Shown here: positions 45,900-54,549 of the stretch, in pieces
How the letters are laid out: every line of letters begins with the position of its first letter
Numbering within the stretch: position 1 is the stretch's first letter
Assembly: GCA_019358875.1 (NCBI GenBank)
Contig: JAHHIF010000001.1
Location: 186,001-250,000, forward strand
DNA from: Symplocastrum torsivum CPER-KK1
GTDB lineage: Bacteria; Cyanobacteriota; Cyanobacteriia; Cyanobacteriales; Coleofasciculaceae
Direction: 5' to 3'
DNA length: 64,000 nucleotides
Notes under the pieces: model-generated
Told to the model about the DNA's origin: nothing
Database searches by the model: none
What the model saw: only the letters and a program-made list of their open reading frames with translations
Translations under genes and position numbers: made by a program

Positions 45900-46706
45900 T
45901 TACGCATCTGGTTCAATACCTGCTGCTCGCAACTGTGCAGCCAATCGCTCTGCTCTTTGACGTTCCTGTTCTAACTGTGATTCAGCTTGCTCTGCTCTTT
46001 GACGTTCGAGTTCTGCTTGTTCATGACCTGTTAACAATAAATTCCCCTGCTCATCCCACCAGCGCAACCAAGGAAGCTCGGGATTCTGATATCGACCTTG
46101 CCAAATTCCCAACTCAACTCCCAAGGGTGAAATAGGATAGTGACCCCTCTCATTTGCTGTTACTAACTGATACTGACCTGCAACTAAGCAATACACCTCA
46201 ACGCTGGCGCGATTAACTTCGTAAATCCCGTAATAAGCTGGGCGAATCACTTGTTCGTAAATCCAATATTTTCCAGGTTTCTGAGTTCCTTGTTGCTCGG
46301 CGCGGGACAGAGGAGTACTATTGCGTTCCTCTGACCCGTCTCCTGAAGCAAACTCTATAACAATGAAGGGTGGAATTAACTCTTGCCACAACACATAAGA
46401 ACGGCGGATTTGACCATTGAAAGTTGGCGGTACATTGGGTACATAAAACCAATCTGGTGCTTCTGCACCTCGCTCTGGCGGGTCAGTTAAACGCCAATAA
46501 ATTCCACAATCTTGGCTAATACAATATTGCCCATCGGGATGGCGCTGTTCCAAAATTGGTTCGATTGAGTCAGTTAAGAGGATGCTTTGGGGATGCTCCT
46601 GAAAATTTTTCACAACAGTACCATCTGACTCTGGTAGTTGCGTATGGTCAGGTAGGGCTGTAGTTAGGCTTGGTGGGTTGACAGCAGAAGTCATAGAAGT
46701 ATTCAT
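45900..46706 (-). CDS. Uma2 family (DUF820) putative endonuclease with coiled-coil tail
   Basis: 268 residues. The PD-(D/E)xK-type core includes IEFASGDGSEE and KPGKYWIYEQ. A C-terminal coiled coil follows (about 225-260; ELERQRAEQAESQLEQERQR), encoded by tandem repeats of a GCTCTTTGACGTTC-type unit in the DNA (45948-46020). Uma2 proteins are numerous in cyanobacteria; their real targets are unknown. It lies 9 bases from the convergent kinase stop. The first residues (MNTSMTSAVNPPSLTTALPD) offer several possible starts. Confidence 0.85.
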   Translation of the reverse strand: MNTSMTSAVNPPSLTTALPDHTQLPESDGTVVKNFQEHPQSILLTDSIEPILEQRHPDGQYCISQDCGIYWRLTDPPERGAEAPDWFYVPNVPPTFNGQIRRSYVLWQELIPPFIVIEFASGDGSEERNSTPLSRAEQQGTQKPGKYWIYEQVIRPAYYGIYEVNRASVEVYCLVAGQYQLVTANERGHYPISPLGVELGIWQGRYQNPELPWLRWWDEQGNLLLTGHEQAELERQRAEQAESQLEQERQRAERLAAQLRAAGIEPDA

Positions 46707-46821
46707 ACAGCGACTCTAGCTTCATCGTACTGTGATTAATATTGGCTGAATTATCGGATGAAGGCGAGCGCACGTTGTAGAAGATGGACGCGATCGCATA
46801 CACCAGCACTTCCTCTTCCTA

Positions 46822-47472
46822 TTAGCTTCGTAACTGCTGCCGCACCCCTTCCCTAAACTCTCGCAGTCGAGCATTTTCACCTTTTTGAGCGTCTGGTTGC
46901 ATAAATCGTGCTAACTCTTTTACTGGAAACGAGCCAAAAGCCAGACTAGTTCCGCATTCGACATAACCCGTATCGCTCAGAATGTTGACTGTAAGTTTGC
47001 CCTTTTGCCAACGCCAAACCTCTGGCACCTTTAGTTCAGCGTAGACTGCCATCTTATCGATTGATGAGTGAGTTGCATCGATCTCAATTGCTAAGTCGGG
47101 TGGTGGGTCAACTGTAAGGTCAATTTTTAACTTGCCGCGAACTAAAGCTTCGTTTTGGATATAAAAACATTCATCGGCTTCAATGCCCGCCGTTTTGGAT
47201 TGCGATCGCCAAGTTGTCGATTTCAACCCTACAATTTCCATCCCAAGTTCTTCAGAGAGTGCTGCTACCAGCCGACCAAGAGTCCAACTATACCTTTCAT
47301 GTTCTGGTAAGGGTGTCATCAGTTCTAGAGTTCCCTTGTAGTAAGTCATGCGAAGACTTGGATGCTCTGCAAAGACCTCTAGAAGTTTCTCATACATTTC
47401 CCAACTAATGTCGGTCAGGACAAGGTGGGAACCTGCTGTTGGTGGTGTGGCTGGGGTTAGGGTCTGAGCCAT
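46822..47472 (-). CDS. Uma2 family (DUF820) putative endonuclease
   Basis: 216 residues. The catalytic region DLAIEIDATHSS (E-x-D) with DKMAVYAELKVPEVWRW supplies the family metal-binding and Lys positions. The N-terminal part MYEKLLEVFAEHPSLRMTYYKGTLELMTPLPEHE is the family's strand-helix opening. It is the second of three Uma2 genes within 4 kb. The 47.47-47.77 kb spacer upstream is full of HIP1 repeats. The function is unproven. Confidence 0.88.
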   Translation of the reverse strand: MAQTLTPATPPTAGSHLVLTDISWEMYEKLLEVFAEHPSLRMTYYKGTLELMTPLPEHERYSWTLGRLVAALSEELGMEIVGLKSTTWRSQSKTAGIEADECFYIQNEALVRGKLKIDLTVDPPPDLAIEIDATHSSIDKMAVYAELKVPEVWRWQKGKLTVNILSDTGYVECGTSLAFGSFPVKELARFMQPDAQKGENARLREFREGVRQQLRS

Positions 47473-47548
47473 GATTTGAATTTAAGCATTCATCTGACTA
47501 CAAATTTAAGCCAATTACTCAAACTTCTATTCAAGTTTTGAGTGTTGG

Positions 47549-47660
47549 GCGATCGCACTTTGGGAAGGAGAGACGCGATCGCATCCACCGAAACAAAGGC
47601 GATCGCACGTTGGACTAAAGATAGACGCGATCGCATCCACAATACTGCAAACGCGATCGC
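47549..47660. repeat. Array of five HIP1 octamers
   Basis: GCGATCGC starts at 47549, 47575, 47599, 47627 and 47653. Flanks alternate (GCGATCGCAC(T/G)TTGG and GACGCGATCGCATCCAC), giving a roughly 52-base tandem unit. A related copy lies at 46764-46806 beyond the neighbouring Uma2 gene. It is not a CRISPR: the spacers are not unique. Confidence 0.8.
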
Positions 47661-47677
47661 ACATCAGTCTTCATCAA

Positions 47678-47772
47678 CTAGGCAAACATCAAGCGACCTT
47701 TAGGTTCGGGAATCGGACGCCCTAACTCCTCGGCCGTTCTCGTCAGAGACGTTTTAAACGAACTCCCATTCG
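47678..47772 (-). pseudogene. 3' fragment of an unidentified gene
   Basis: On the minus strand the frame reads PNGSSFKTSLTRTAEELG, then RPIPEPKGRLMFA and a stop. It is protein-like, with no start; upstream it collides with the DUF262 remnant on the other strand. The ending PEPKGRLMFA resembles the tails of small cyanobacterial proteins, possibly of toxin-antitoxin type, but I cannot name it. Confidence 0.4.
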
Positions 47773-47773
47773 G

Positions 47774-48409
47774 ATGATTCAATTAACTGAAGAAGCTGAT
47801 GAAGAAGCACGTAGGGATTTATTTGAACGAATTAATACAGGTAGTGTCGAACTCAATGATATGGAAAAACGAAGAGGCATTAACCCTGGAGCATTTTTAA
47901 ATCTCATAGAGGAATTATCACAAGACGTACGGTTTCGTAAGTTATGTTCCTTTTCTGATGCAGCTATCCGAAGACGAGAGCCTCAAGAATATGTTTTGCG
48001 CTTTTTTGCATTCTTAAATAATTATCAAAGTTTTTCTGGTAAAAAGGTTCATGAATTTCTTGATAAGTATTTAAAAACTCTTAACGAAGAAGCCGAAGAA
48101 ACGTTACAAGCAATGAAGAAATAATTTTATTCAATGCTTGATTTTGTAGAAACAAATTGCCCAAATGTTTTTCATATTTTTGTAAGAACCAAAAATGAAT
48201 ATAAGCCAACAACTCGTATCAAATTTGAATCTGTTGCTGATGGGATAGCACTTGCTTTGAGAGAAAATAAAGAACTTGTACCAAAATCGATGAAATTCTT
48301 AGATTCAGAAAAGTTTAAAGAATATACTGGAGCTGACGCAAGTAGTTCTAATAATAAGGTTGTTCGTCGTATTGAGTATGTGCGAGATAAACTTTTAAAC
48401 CAGCCATGA
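47774..48409 (+). pseudogene. Broken DUF262 (GmrS-like) gene
   Basis: Two open frames in the same phase (47774-48124 and 48134-48409) form the C-terminal half of a DUF262 protein. It includes DLFERINTGSVELNDMEKRRG, the YVLRFFAFLN helix, MLDFVET and the terminal FLDSEKFKEYTGADASSSNN region. The N-terminal half, including the NTPase/ParB-like active site expected before INTGS, is absent, and a TAA at 48122-48124 interrupts the frame. DUF262 proteins occur in defence systems and modification-dependent restriction. The region is AT-rich compared with its neighbours. The downstream HEPN-type gene overlaps its stop by ATGA. Confidence 0.8.
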
Positions 48410-49101
48410 AACCTATATTATTTCAAGACTTCAATGAGCGTGCTAAGGAAGTTAGCAAATACTTAATTTTTATAAAAAACTTAGAGCAAGAAACCACTCA
48501 ATTAAGTATTGGGATTAATGCTAAAAATAAGATTAGAAAAATCGACTCTGATTTAGAAAAAACTTTAAAGGCTGCTGGCTTCTTGCTATTGTATAACTTA
48601 ATAGAATCTACAATGCGAATTGCTATTGAAACAATTTTTGATGAGCTGAGCAAGGAAAATGTTTCTTTTGATGATATCAGAAAAGAACTCAAGTTAGTGA
48701 TAATAAAAAACATCAAAGATAACCATTCCCCCGATAATTTATTAACTAATACAAAAGAAATTGCTGTTGATATAATATCTGCTAGTCTCGATAAAGGAAA
48801 GCTATTTTCTGGTAATCTCGATGCCAAAAAGATTAAAAATACAGCTAAGATTTATGGATTTTCATGCAAAACTAATTTCCGTAAAACTGGAGATGGTAGT
48901 GATTTATTTACTATTAAAACTAATAAAAAAAATTTAGCCCATGGTTTGACATCTTTTAAAGATGCTGGGAAAGATGTAAGTGCAGATGAGCTGTTAGTAA
49001 TAAAGAAAAAAGTAGTTTGTTACTTGAGAGAAATATTACAAAATGTAGAAACTTATTTAGCCGACAAAGAATATTTAGATTCTTCAAAAAAAACTTCTTA
49101 G
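48406..49101 (+). CDS. HEPN-type protein of the MAE_28990/MAE_18760 family
   Basis: 231 residues. The sequence FNERAKEVSKYLIFIKNLEQ, AAGFLLLYNLIESTMRIAIE and near the end KNLAHGLTSFKDAG matches the family of predicted HEPN ribonucleases described from Microcystis. The RNase motif appears as N-L-A-H (the R-x4-6-H Arg would be Lys/Asn here, so activity is uncertain). It overlaps the DUF262 stop by four bases (ATGA), the usual coupling of DUF262 with this partner. It is AT-rich, suggesting transfer. The gene is intact although its partner is broken. Confidence 0.78.
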   Translation: MKPILFQDFNERAKEVSKYLIFIKNLEQETTQLSIGINAKNKIRKIDSDLEKTLKAAGFLLLYNLIESTMRIAIETIFDELSKENVSFDDIRKELKLVIIKNIKDNHSPDNLLTNTKEIAVDIISASLDKGKLFSGNLDAKKIKNTAKIYGFSCKTNFRKTGDGSDLFTIKTNKKNLAHGLTSFKDAGKDVSADELLVIKKKVVCYLREILQNVETYLADKEYLDSSKKTS

Positions 49102-49137
49102 TTTTTTTAATTTCACGACTATAACACTCTAACTCTA

Positions 49138-49166
49138 AAAAAGAGACGTTCAAAAGAACGCCTCTC
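49138..49166 (-). terminator. Terminator, apparently the old chlH terminator
   Basis: Minus strand: AGAGGCGTTC, loop TTTT, GAACGTCTCT, then T-run. It lies just after the chlH-like 3' fragment and probably ended the chlH transcript before the Uma2 insertion. It may also act for the convergent HEPN gene. Confidence 0.7.
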
Positions 49167-49192
49167 TATAAGTTTTATGCTAGGTGATGAGC

Positions 49193-49350
49193 TTACTCAA
49201 TCCCTTCAATCCGGTCTTCAACCTCCTGATACAAATCACGCAGTAGCTGCAAATTACTCTCACTCGTCTCCCAATACCCGCGACCATTCACTTCCAGTAA
49301 GGCTGATACAACCTTGCGGGAAGAATAACGTTGAGAGTTATCAACCGCTT
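49193..49350 (-). pseudogene. Duplicated 3' end of chlH
   Basis: The minus strand encodes [41 protein letters not shown] and a stop, near-identical to the last 46 residues of the intact ChlH at 50031. At the DNA level roughly 155 bases match at about 88% by eye, mostly with synonymous changes, and the left end has a one-base deletion that shifts the frame. It is therefore a non-functional remnant. It is separated from chlH by a Uma2 gene and is followed by a terminator at 49138. Confidence 0.9.
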
Positions 49351-49361
49351 GCGTATCGCTG

Positions 49362-49937
49362 TTACCAGATTGATGCAAGATATAGTGCAAAACCAGGCAA
49401 AACATCTTCACCCGATAAAGTCACTGGATTTTCTACTACTTCAACATCCTGCCCTTGCCGATAAATTTCCACTTGCCTAGATTTCCGATTAATTAACCAA
49501 CCCAAACGAGCGCCATTATCTCGGTATTCCTTCATTTTCTCCTGAGTGTCTTTCAAGCTATCGCTTGGAGAAAGTAACTCAACCACAAAATCAGGGCAAA
49601 GGGGAGCAAATTTCGTTTTTTGTTCGGGAGTTAAAGCATTCCAGCGTTCCAATTTTACCCAAGAGGCATCAGGAGAACGATCTGCACCATTAGGTAGCTT
49701 GAAACCGCCAGAGGAATCAAAAACTTTACCCAGTTGAGTTTGCTCATTCCAAACCCAGATTTGAGCAGTTAATCCAGCATTGCGGTTGCTGGTTTCTCCC
49801 CCGGTAGGTGGCATGATAATTAATTCTCCCTTTGAATTCCGTTCAAATCTGAGAGTTTCATTGTCCTGACATAGTTGATAAAATTGCTCGTCTGTCAGTT
49901 TAATAACGGAGTTAAAGTTGACGGTTAGAGCAGTCAT
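49362..49937 (-). CDS. Uma2 family (DUF820) putative endonuclease, between chlH and the chlH remnant
   Basis: 191 residues. The active site region is textbook: PDFVVELLSPSDSLKDTQEKMKEYRDNGARLGWLI with Asp, Glu and Lys of the PD-(D/E)xK type. The N-terminus is ALTVNFNSVIKLTDEQFYQLC and a GGETSNRNA motif follows. It sits between the intact chlH and a duplicated chlH 3' end, in the same direction, so it looks inserted. A palindrome at 49978-50010 separates it from chlH. Transcription could come from readthrough of chlH. Confidence 0.9.
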   Translation of the reverse strand: MTALTVNFNSVIKLTDEQFYQLCQDNETLRFERNSKGELIIMPPTGGETSNRNAGLTAQIWVWNEQTQLGKVFDSSGGFKLPNGADRSPDASWVKLERWNALTPEQKTKFAPLCPDFVVELLSPSDSLKDTQEKMKEYRDNGARLGWLINRKSRQVEIYRQGQDVEVVENPVTLSGEDVLPGFALYLASIW

Positions 49938-49977
49938 AGCGATTTTTATTTTAGATTTTCAATGATTCGTGAAGGTG

Positions 49978-50010
49978 AGATTCCCGACTTCTCCAAGAAG
50001 TCGGGAATCT
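49978..50010. repeat. 14-bp palindrome after chlH
   Basis: AGATTCCCGACTTC, loop TCCAA, GAAGTCGGGAATCT: a perfect long stem 20 bases from the chlH stop. It is a type of dispersed cyanobacterial palindrome and probably acts as terminator or RNA-processing site. Confidence 0.8.
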
Positions 50011-50030
50011 GAATCTTGGATAGGCTACGA

Positions 50031-53000
50031 CTATTCTATTCCTTCAATCCGGTCTTCAACCTCCTGATACAAATCGCGCAACATCTGCAAATTACTCTCA
50101 CTCGTCTCCCAATAACCGCGACCATTCACTTCCAGCAACGTTGATACAACCTTGCGGAAAGAATGAGGATTTAGGTTCATCAACCGCTTCCGCATCTCTT
50201 CATCCTGGATAAACGTAGTATTCGTATCTTCGTAAATCCAGTTATCGACAGCACCAGCCGTTGCAGACCAACCCATCGTATTCACCAACCGCTTCGAGAG
50301 TTCCCGTACTCCCTCATAGCCGTGACTCAGCATTCCCTCGTACCACTTAGGATTGAGTAGCTTAGTCCGCGCATCCAAACGCACGGTTTCAGAAAGACTG
50401 CGGATTTGGGCATTTGCCGTTGTGGTATCGGCAATATAGGATGCTGGCGTCTTACCATCACCGCGCAGACTCGCGACAACCTTGGTGGGGTCAGAGTCAA
50501 AGTAGTGGCTGACATCAGTGAGGCTAATCTCGGCAGAGTCAAGATTTTGGAACGTGGCATCGGCGGTTTTGAGGGCTGTCTCAAAAATCTGCCGATTTTG
50601 TTCCATCGTGCCTGGGTTATCTGAGGTGAAGGCAAACGACTTCCGTGCCAGGTACATATCCTGCAACTCAGCTTCGCTTTCCCAAGTGCTGTTTTCTACT
50701 GCCAGGTTGATATTCGAGGAGTAGGAACCGGAGGCATTGGAGAAGACGCGAGTGGCAGCTTGCCGCAAGTTGATGCCCATATCAGCCGCCTGTTGCATGG
50801 CGTGTTTGCGGACAAAGTTCATCTCCAAAGGTTCGTCTGCCTCTGCTGCCATCTTCACAGCTTGGTCAAGCAAGTTCATCTGGTTGATGAACAAGTCGCG
50901 GAAGACGCCGGAACAGTTGATAACGACATCAATCCGAGGACGACCTAACTCCTCCAAGGAAAGCAGTTCCAGCTTGTTGACTCGACCCAGGGCATCCGGT
51001 ACAGGCTTGACACCCACCATCCACATAATTTGTGCCAGAGATTCGCCATAGGTCTTGATGTTATCAGTACCCCAGAGGACGCAGGCAATGGTTTCAGGCC
51101 AAGCACCGTCATTTTCAGCCCGTTGACGAGCAAGAAGCCGATCTACGACGATTTTGGCTGATTTAACAGCAGCGGTTGTGGGGATGGATTGAGGGTCGAG
51201 GGCGTGGATGTTCTTACCAGTAGGTAGAACATCGGGGTTGCGGATGGGGTCGCCGCCGGGGCCAGGAATGACGTATTCACCTTCGAGGGCTTTCAGCATT
51301 GCCCCTAGTTCGTTATCTGCAACGATTTGCTGGAGGCAGAATTCCAAGTACTCAAACAGGGGTTTGAGTGCTTGGGGGTCTACCTTGGTGTAACCTAGTT
51401 TGTGCATGGCTTCAATCCAAGGCTCTTTTTTACCCATATTGAGGAAGTTGAGCTTGGAGACTTTGGAGACGCGACCATCGGCATCGGCTTGCGCTTGCAC
51501 GAGGGCGGCAACAGCGTCACGAGTTGCTAGAGTGATGTCTTGCAACAACTGGACATCTTCTAAGAAGCCTTTGTCATTACTTTGGTAAATCTCGTCAATG
51601 TCCCGCCCAATACTGTTGGCAATAATCCGGGGTAGAGATAGGATTTCGTCTTCAGGACGGTCGAGACTAGCGATATTGACCAAAGTGGCGATCGCTTCTT
51701 CCGCAGTTGGCGGCTTGCCAATCACATGCAGCCCACAAGGCAACAACCGAGACTCAATCTCCATCAGCTTCTTGTACACCAAGCCGACCAAAGTATCCCG
51801 TTCCTCAGGGGTCATTGCACTGGCATCGTTCTCCGGCAAGGCGATATCCTTATCCAGATTCACCAAGCGGCACTTGTCCATAATCGTGTTAACGATTGGA
51901 GTGCCACGCCCAGTATCTTTCAGGGTTTGGTAAGAAGCAATTAACTCACTTAGTTCCTTCAACCCCTTATATAAGCCTGCATTTTCTGCAGGTGGAGTGA
52001 GGTAGGAAATCGTCGCTGCATAACTGCGGCGCTTAGCAATTGTCGCCTCACTGGGATTATTCGCGGCGTAGTAGTAGAGGTTAGGAGTTGAGCCAATCAA
52101 GTTATCTGGGTAACACTCCCCAGACATACCCATCTGCTTACCGGGCATAAACTCCAGCGAACCGTGGGTGCCGAAGTGCAGTACTGCATCGGCTTTCCAG
52201 ATTTGTTCTAGATAAGTGTAATAAGCGGCAAATCCGTGGTGAGGGCTTGCGGAACGGGAGAACAACAGCCGCATCGGGTCGCCTTCGTAACCAAACGTCG
52301 GTTGAACGCCGATGAAGACATTGCCGAATTGCTTGCCGTAGACGAGCAGATTTTGCCCATCACTGTTGAGATTTCCCGGTGGTGGACCCCAATTTTCTTC
52401 CAACCGCGTAGAGTAGGGTGTTAATTCCTCATACTCCGGCACTGACATCTTGTAAGCAATATTCAGTTCAGGGCTGGTGTACTGGGCTTGGGCATCGTGG
52501 ATAACTTCTAGCATCAGCTTTTCTGCTGATTCTGGCAAGCCTTGAACATCGTAGCCGTTGTTGTTTAGGGCTTCCAGCAGTTTATAGATGGAACCAAACA
52601 CGTCTAAATAGGCGGCTGTTCCTACATTGCCCTTATCCGGTGGGAAGCTGAAGACAGTAATTGCGACTTTCTTCTGAAGTTTCGGCTTGCGGCGCAGATT
52701 TGCCCACTTCATGGCACGTTGCGCGATCGCTTCTATCCGATCTTGGAGTGCGATCGCTTTTCCGGTTGTCCCATCTCTACCCGACAGGATAATTGGCTCA
52801 ATCGCCCCATCCAACTCCGGAATCGCAATCTGCAACGCCACTTGAATCGGGTGCAGACCCAAGTCGCTATCTTCCCACTCCTGAGTGGTTTGGAACACCA
52901 ATGGTAGTGCCACCATGTAGGGTCGATTCAACCGCTTTAATGATTCAATTGCCTTGGGATGGTCTTGCCGTGCTGGGCCACCGACAAGCGCAAAGCCAGT

Positions 53001-54020
53001 CAGGGAAACCACAGTATCCACCAGGGTTACTCCCCCTTTCCCCTCTTTCGCAAGCTGGGGATTGTCATAAAAATAGGCATCCACTGGCTTCGAGAAATCC
53101 AAACCTCCAGCAAACACAGGGATAACACGAGCGCCCATTGCTTCGAGTTCCTGCACCATTGCCACATAATGGGCATCATCACCTGTGACAAGGTGAGTGC
53201 GTTGCAGTACTAAACCGACGCAAGGTGCCAAGGGGTCTTTTAAGTCAGCCGGGATATCTTTACGGCTGTTGTACCAGTTCAGGTACTCCTTGACATCCTC
53301 AAACATGGCTGGTGCTAGGGGGTGCCAAATGCCCATATCTGGGTAAACAACTGGGTCTTTGAAGCTCAGTTGACGCCCCTTCATGGCATACTTATCGGCG
53401 AGCATCAGCAGGAAGTTCTCCAGGTTATCTGAGGAACCACCGAGCCAATACTGGAAGCTGAGCATGAAGTTGCGAGCATCCTGCGCTTTGTCCATTGGTA
53501 GGTACTTTAGGACTTTGGGCAAGGTTTGCAAGAGCTTCAGCATCCCGTCTTGGAAGGAGGAACCGGATTTCTCCTTTCGCTTCCGCATGAATTGCGCGAT
53601 CGCACTCTTGGATTGACCCAGTTGCGCCATTGAGAAGCTACCTAGCTTATTTAGGCGCATCACTTGAGGCATAGAGGGGAAGACGACGGCGGCGTCAAGG
53701 CGATCTCGGTGCGGTTCGACTGCTGCCACAACCTTGTCAGCTAGGTCTTCAATAAAAATTAGTGAAGCAATAAAGATATTAGCTTGGGCAATATCTCGCT
53801 TAAAGTCCTCGTAGTTTCCCTGGTCGCGGAGTTCCTCAATTAGGTAGCCGCTGATTTCAATCGCTAAATCTGGCTGGTTTTTGTTAATTGAGTCAACAGC
53901 GGCTGATAGGGCACTCTGATACTGTGGCTCCAGCACGACATAGACCACCTTAAGCAAATGACGCCCATTCAAAGCATCCGGGGTAATGTGTCGAATGGTG
54001 GACTTGACGTGAGTGAACAT
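50031..54020 (-). CDS. chlH: Magnesium chelatase subunit H
   Basis: The porphyrin-binding catalytic subunit that, with ChlI and ChlD (23563-25581 here), inserts Mg2+ into protoporphyrin IX. At 1329 residues it has full family length. It starts [20 protein letters not shown], contains the CobN/ChlH blocks [30 protein letters not shown] and [21 protein letters not shown] (metal/porphyrin-binding His residues), and ends [10 protein letters not shown]. The ATG at 54020 follows AAGGAG. The 3' end is duplicated at 49193-49350. Being on the minus strand with a long 380-base leader region, it is likely expressed separately from chlD. Confidence 0.98.
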   Translation of the reverse strand: MFTHVKSTIRHITPDALNGRHLLKVVYVVLEPQYQSALSAAVDSINKNQPDLAIEISGYLIEELRDQGNYEDFKRDIAQANIFIASLIFIEDLADKVVAAVEPHRDRLDAAVVFPSMPQVMRLNKLGSFSMAQLGQSKSAIAQFMRKRKEKSGSSFQDGMLKLLQTLPKVLKYLPMDKAQDARNFMLSFQYWLGGSSDNLENFLLMLADKYAMKGRQLSFKDPVVYPDMGIWHPLAPAMFEDVKEYLNWYNSRKDIPADLKDPLAPCVGLVLQRTHLVTGDDAHYVAMVQELEAMGARVIPVFAGGLDFSKPVDAYFYDNPQLAKEGKGGVTLVDTVVSLTGFALVGGPARQDHPKAIESLKRLNRPYMVALPLVFQTTQEWEDSDLGLHPIQVALQIAIPELDGAIEPIILSGRDGTTGKAIALQDRIEAIAQRAMKWANLRRKPKLQKKVAITVFSFPPDKGNVGTAAYLDVFGSIYKLLEALNNNGYDVQGLPESAEKLMLEVIHDAQAQYTSPELNIAYKMSVPEYEELTPYSTRLEENWGPPPGNLNSDGQNLLVYGKQFGNVFIGVQPTFGYEGDPMRLLFSRSASPHHGFAAYYTYLEQIWKADAVLHFGTHGSLEFMPGKQMGMSGECYPDNLIGSTPNLYYYAANNPSEATIAKRRSYAATISYLTPPAENAGLYKGLKELSELIASYQTLKDTGRGTPIVNTIMDKCRLVNLDKDIALPENDASAMTPEERDTLVGLVYKKLMEIESRLLPCGLHVIGKPPTAEEAIATLVNIASLDRPEDEILSLPRIIANSIGRDIDEIYQSNDKGFLEDVQLLQDITLATRDAVAALVQAQADADGRVSKVSKLNFLNMGKKEPWIEAMHKLGYTKVDPQALKPLFEYLEFCLQQIVADNELGAMLKALEGEYVIPGPGGDPIRNPDVLPTGKNIHALDPQSIPTTAAVKSAKIVVDRLLARQRAENDGAWPETIACVLWGTDNIKTYGESLAQIMWMVGVKPVPDALGRVNKLELLSLEELGRPRIDVVINCSGVFRDLFINQMNLLDQAVKMAAEADEPLEMNFVRKHAMQQAADMGINLRQAATRVFSNASGSYSSNINLAVENSTWESEAELQDMYLARKSFAFTSDNPGTMEQNRQIFETALKTADATFQNLDSAEISLTDVSHYFDSDPTKVVASLRGDGKTPASYIADTTTANAQIRSLSETVRLDARTKLLNPKWYEGMLSHGYEGVRELSKRLVNTMGWSATAGAVDNWIYEDTNTTFIQDEEMRKRLMNLNPHSFRKVVSTLLEVNGRGYWETSESNLQMLRDLYQEVEDRIEGIE

Positions 54021-54400
54021 GCGGTAAGGCTCCTTATGATGCGCGTTCTCTTCTCATCATCTGAGGTCACAGGAGTAAGCCACTCTTTGAGTAAGGACTC
54101 ACTCTTCAAGAACTCAGTTTGTATTTGGCAACATAAGTGTTTTTACCAAAAAATGCTTACCAGATGGAGGTTTGAGCCTGTATCTGACACAATTCGATAG
54201 GATTTTTGAGAATTATCTTTACATTACTTTACAAGTATTGAAGCAATCACTTACAATTTCTAGTCAAAAAAATTAATATCGATATATTTGACAAAAAATG
54301 CAATAAGTGTTTTTGGTCTGCTATGAAGAAAAACTGAGTTACGGAGCGAGAATCCTTTCCAGACTCTTACAGAAATCGGAGTCCTCGCTCGGAGGTTGAC
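54021..54400. other. Divergent intergenic region upstream of chlH
   Basis: 380 bases between chlH and the 40-aa ORF. It is AT-rich in the middle (54190-54310), as expected for a divergent promoter region. No consensus promoter or regulator site could be assigned with confidence. Confidence 0.35.
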
Positions 54401-54523
54401 ATGCTTGTTGAACGGCTTGATCGGCTAATCATTGCGATGGAGAAGCAACAGGAAAACCACAATCGCTTAATGAGTATGCTAGAACGTCAGATGACGGTGA
54501 TTGAGAGGCTACTACTGCGGTAG
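54401..54523 (+). CDS. 40-aa coiled-coil peptide upstream of the LpxB-like gene
   Basis: ATG 54401 follows GGAGGTTGAC, one of the strongest ribosome sites in the window. The 40 residues (MLVERLDRLIIAMEKQQENH followed by NRLMSMLERQMTVIERLLLR) have heptad-spaced Leu/Ile/Met, so a single amphipathic helix or coiled coil is predicted. It ends 26 bases before the LpxB-like start. It is too short for routine annotation. It could be a structural micro-protein or a regulatory leader; I do not know a homologue. Confidence 0.6.
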   Translation: MLVERLDRLIIAMEKQQENHNRLMSMLERQMTVIERLLLR

Positions 54524-54549
54524 TCTCAGGGGAAGGTTAGTATCTTGTA

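Noticed and set aside
47549..47660. Regularly spaced repeats that could suggest a CRISPR array
   Set aside because: The repeat is the 8-base HIP1 site with similar flanks, the spacers are not unique and no cas gene is present.
23563..54020. A chlorophyll gene cluster from chlD to chlH
   Set aside because: The two genes are 25 kb apart on opposite strands with unrelated genes between them; they only share the neighbourhood.
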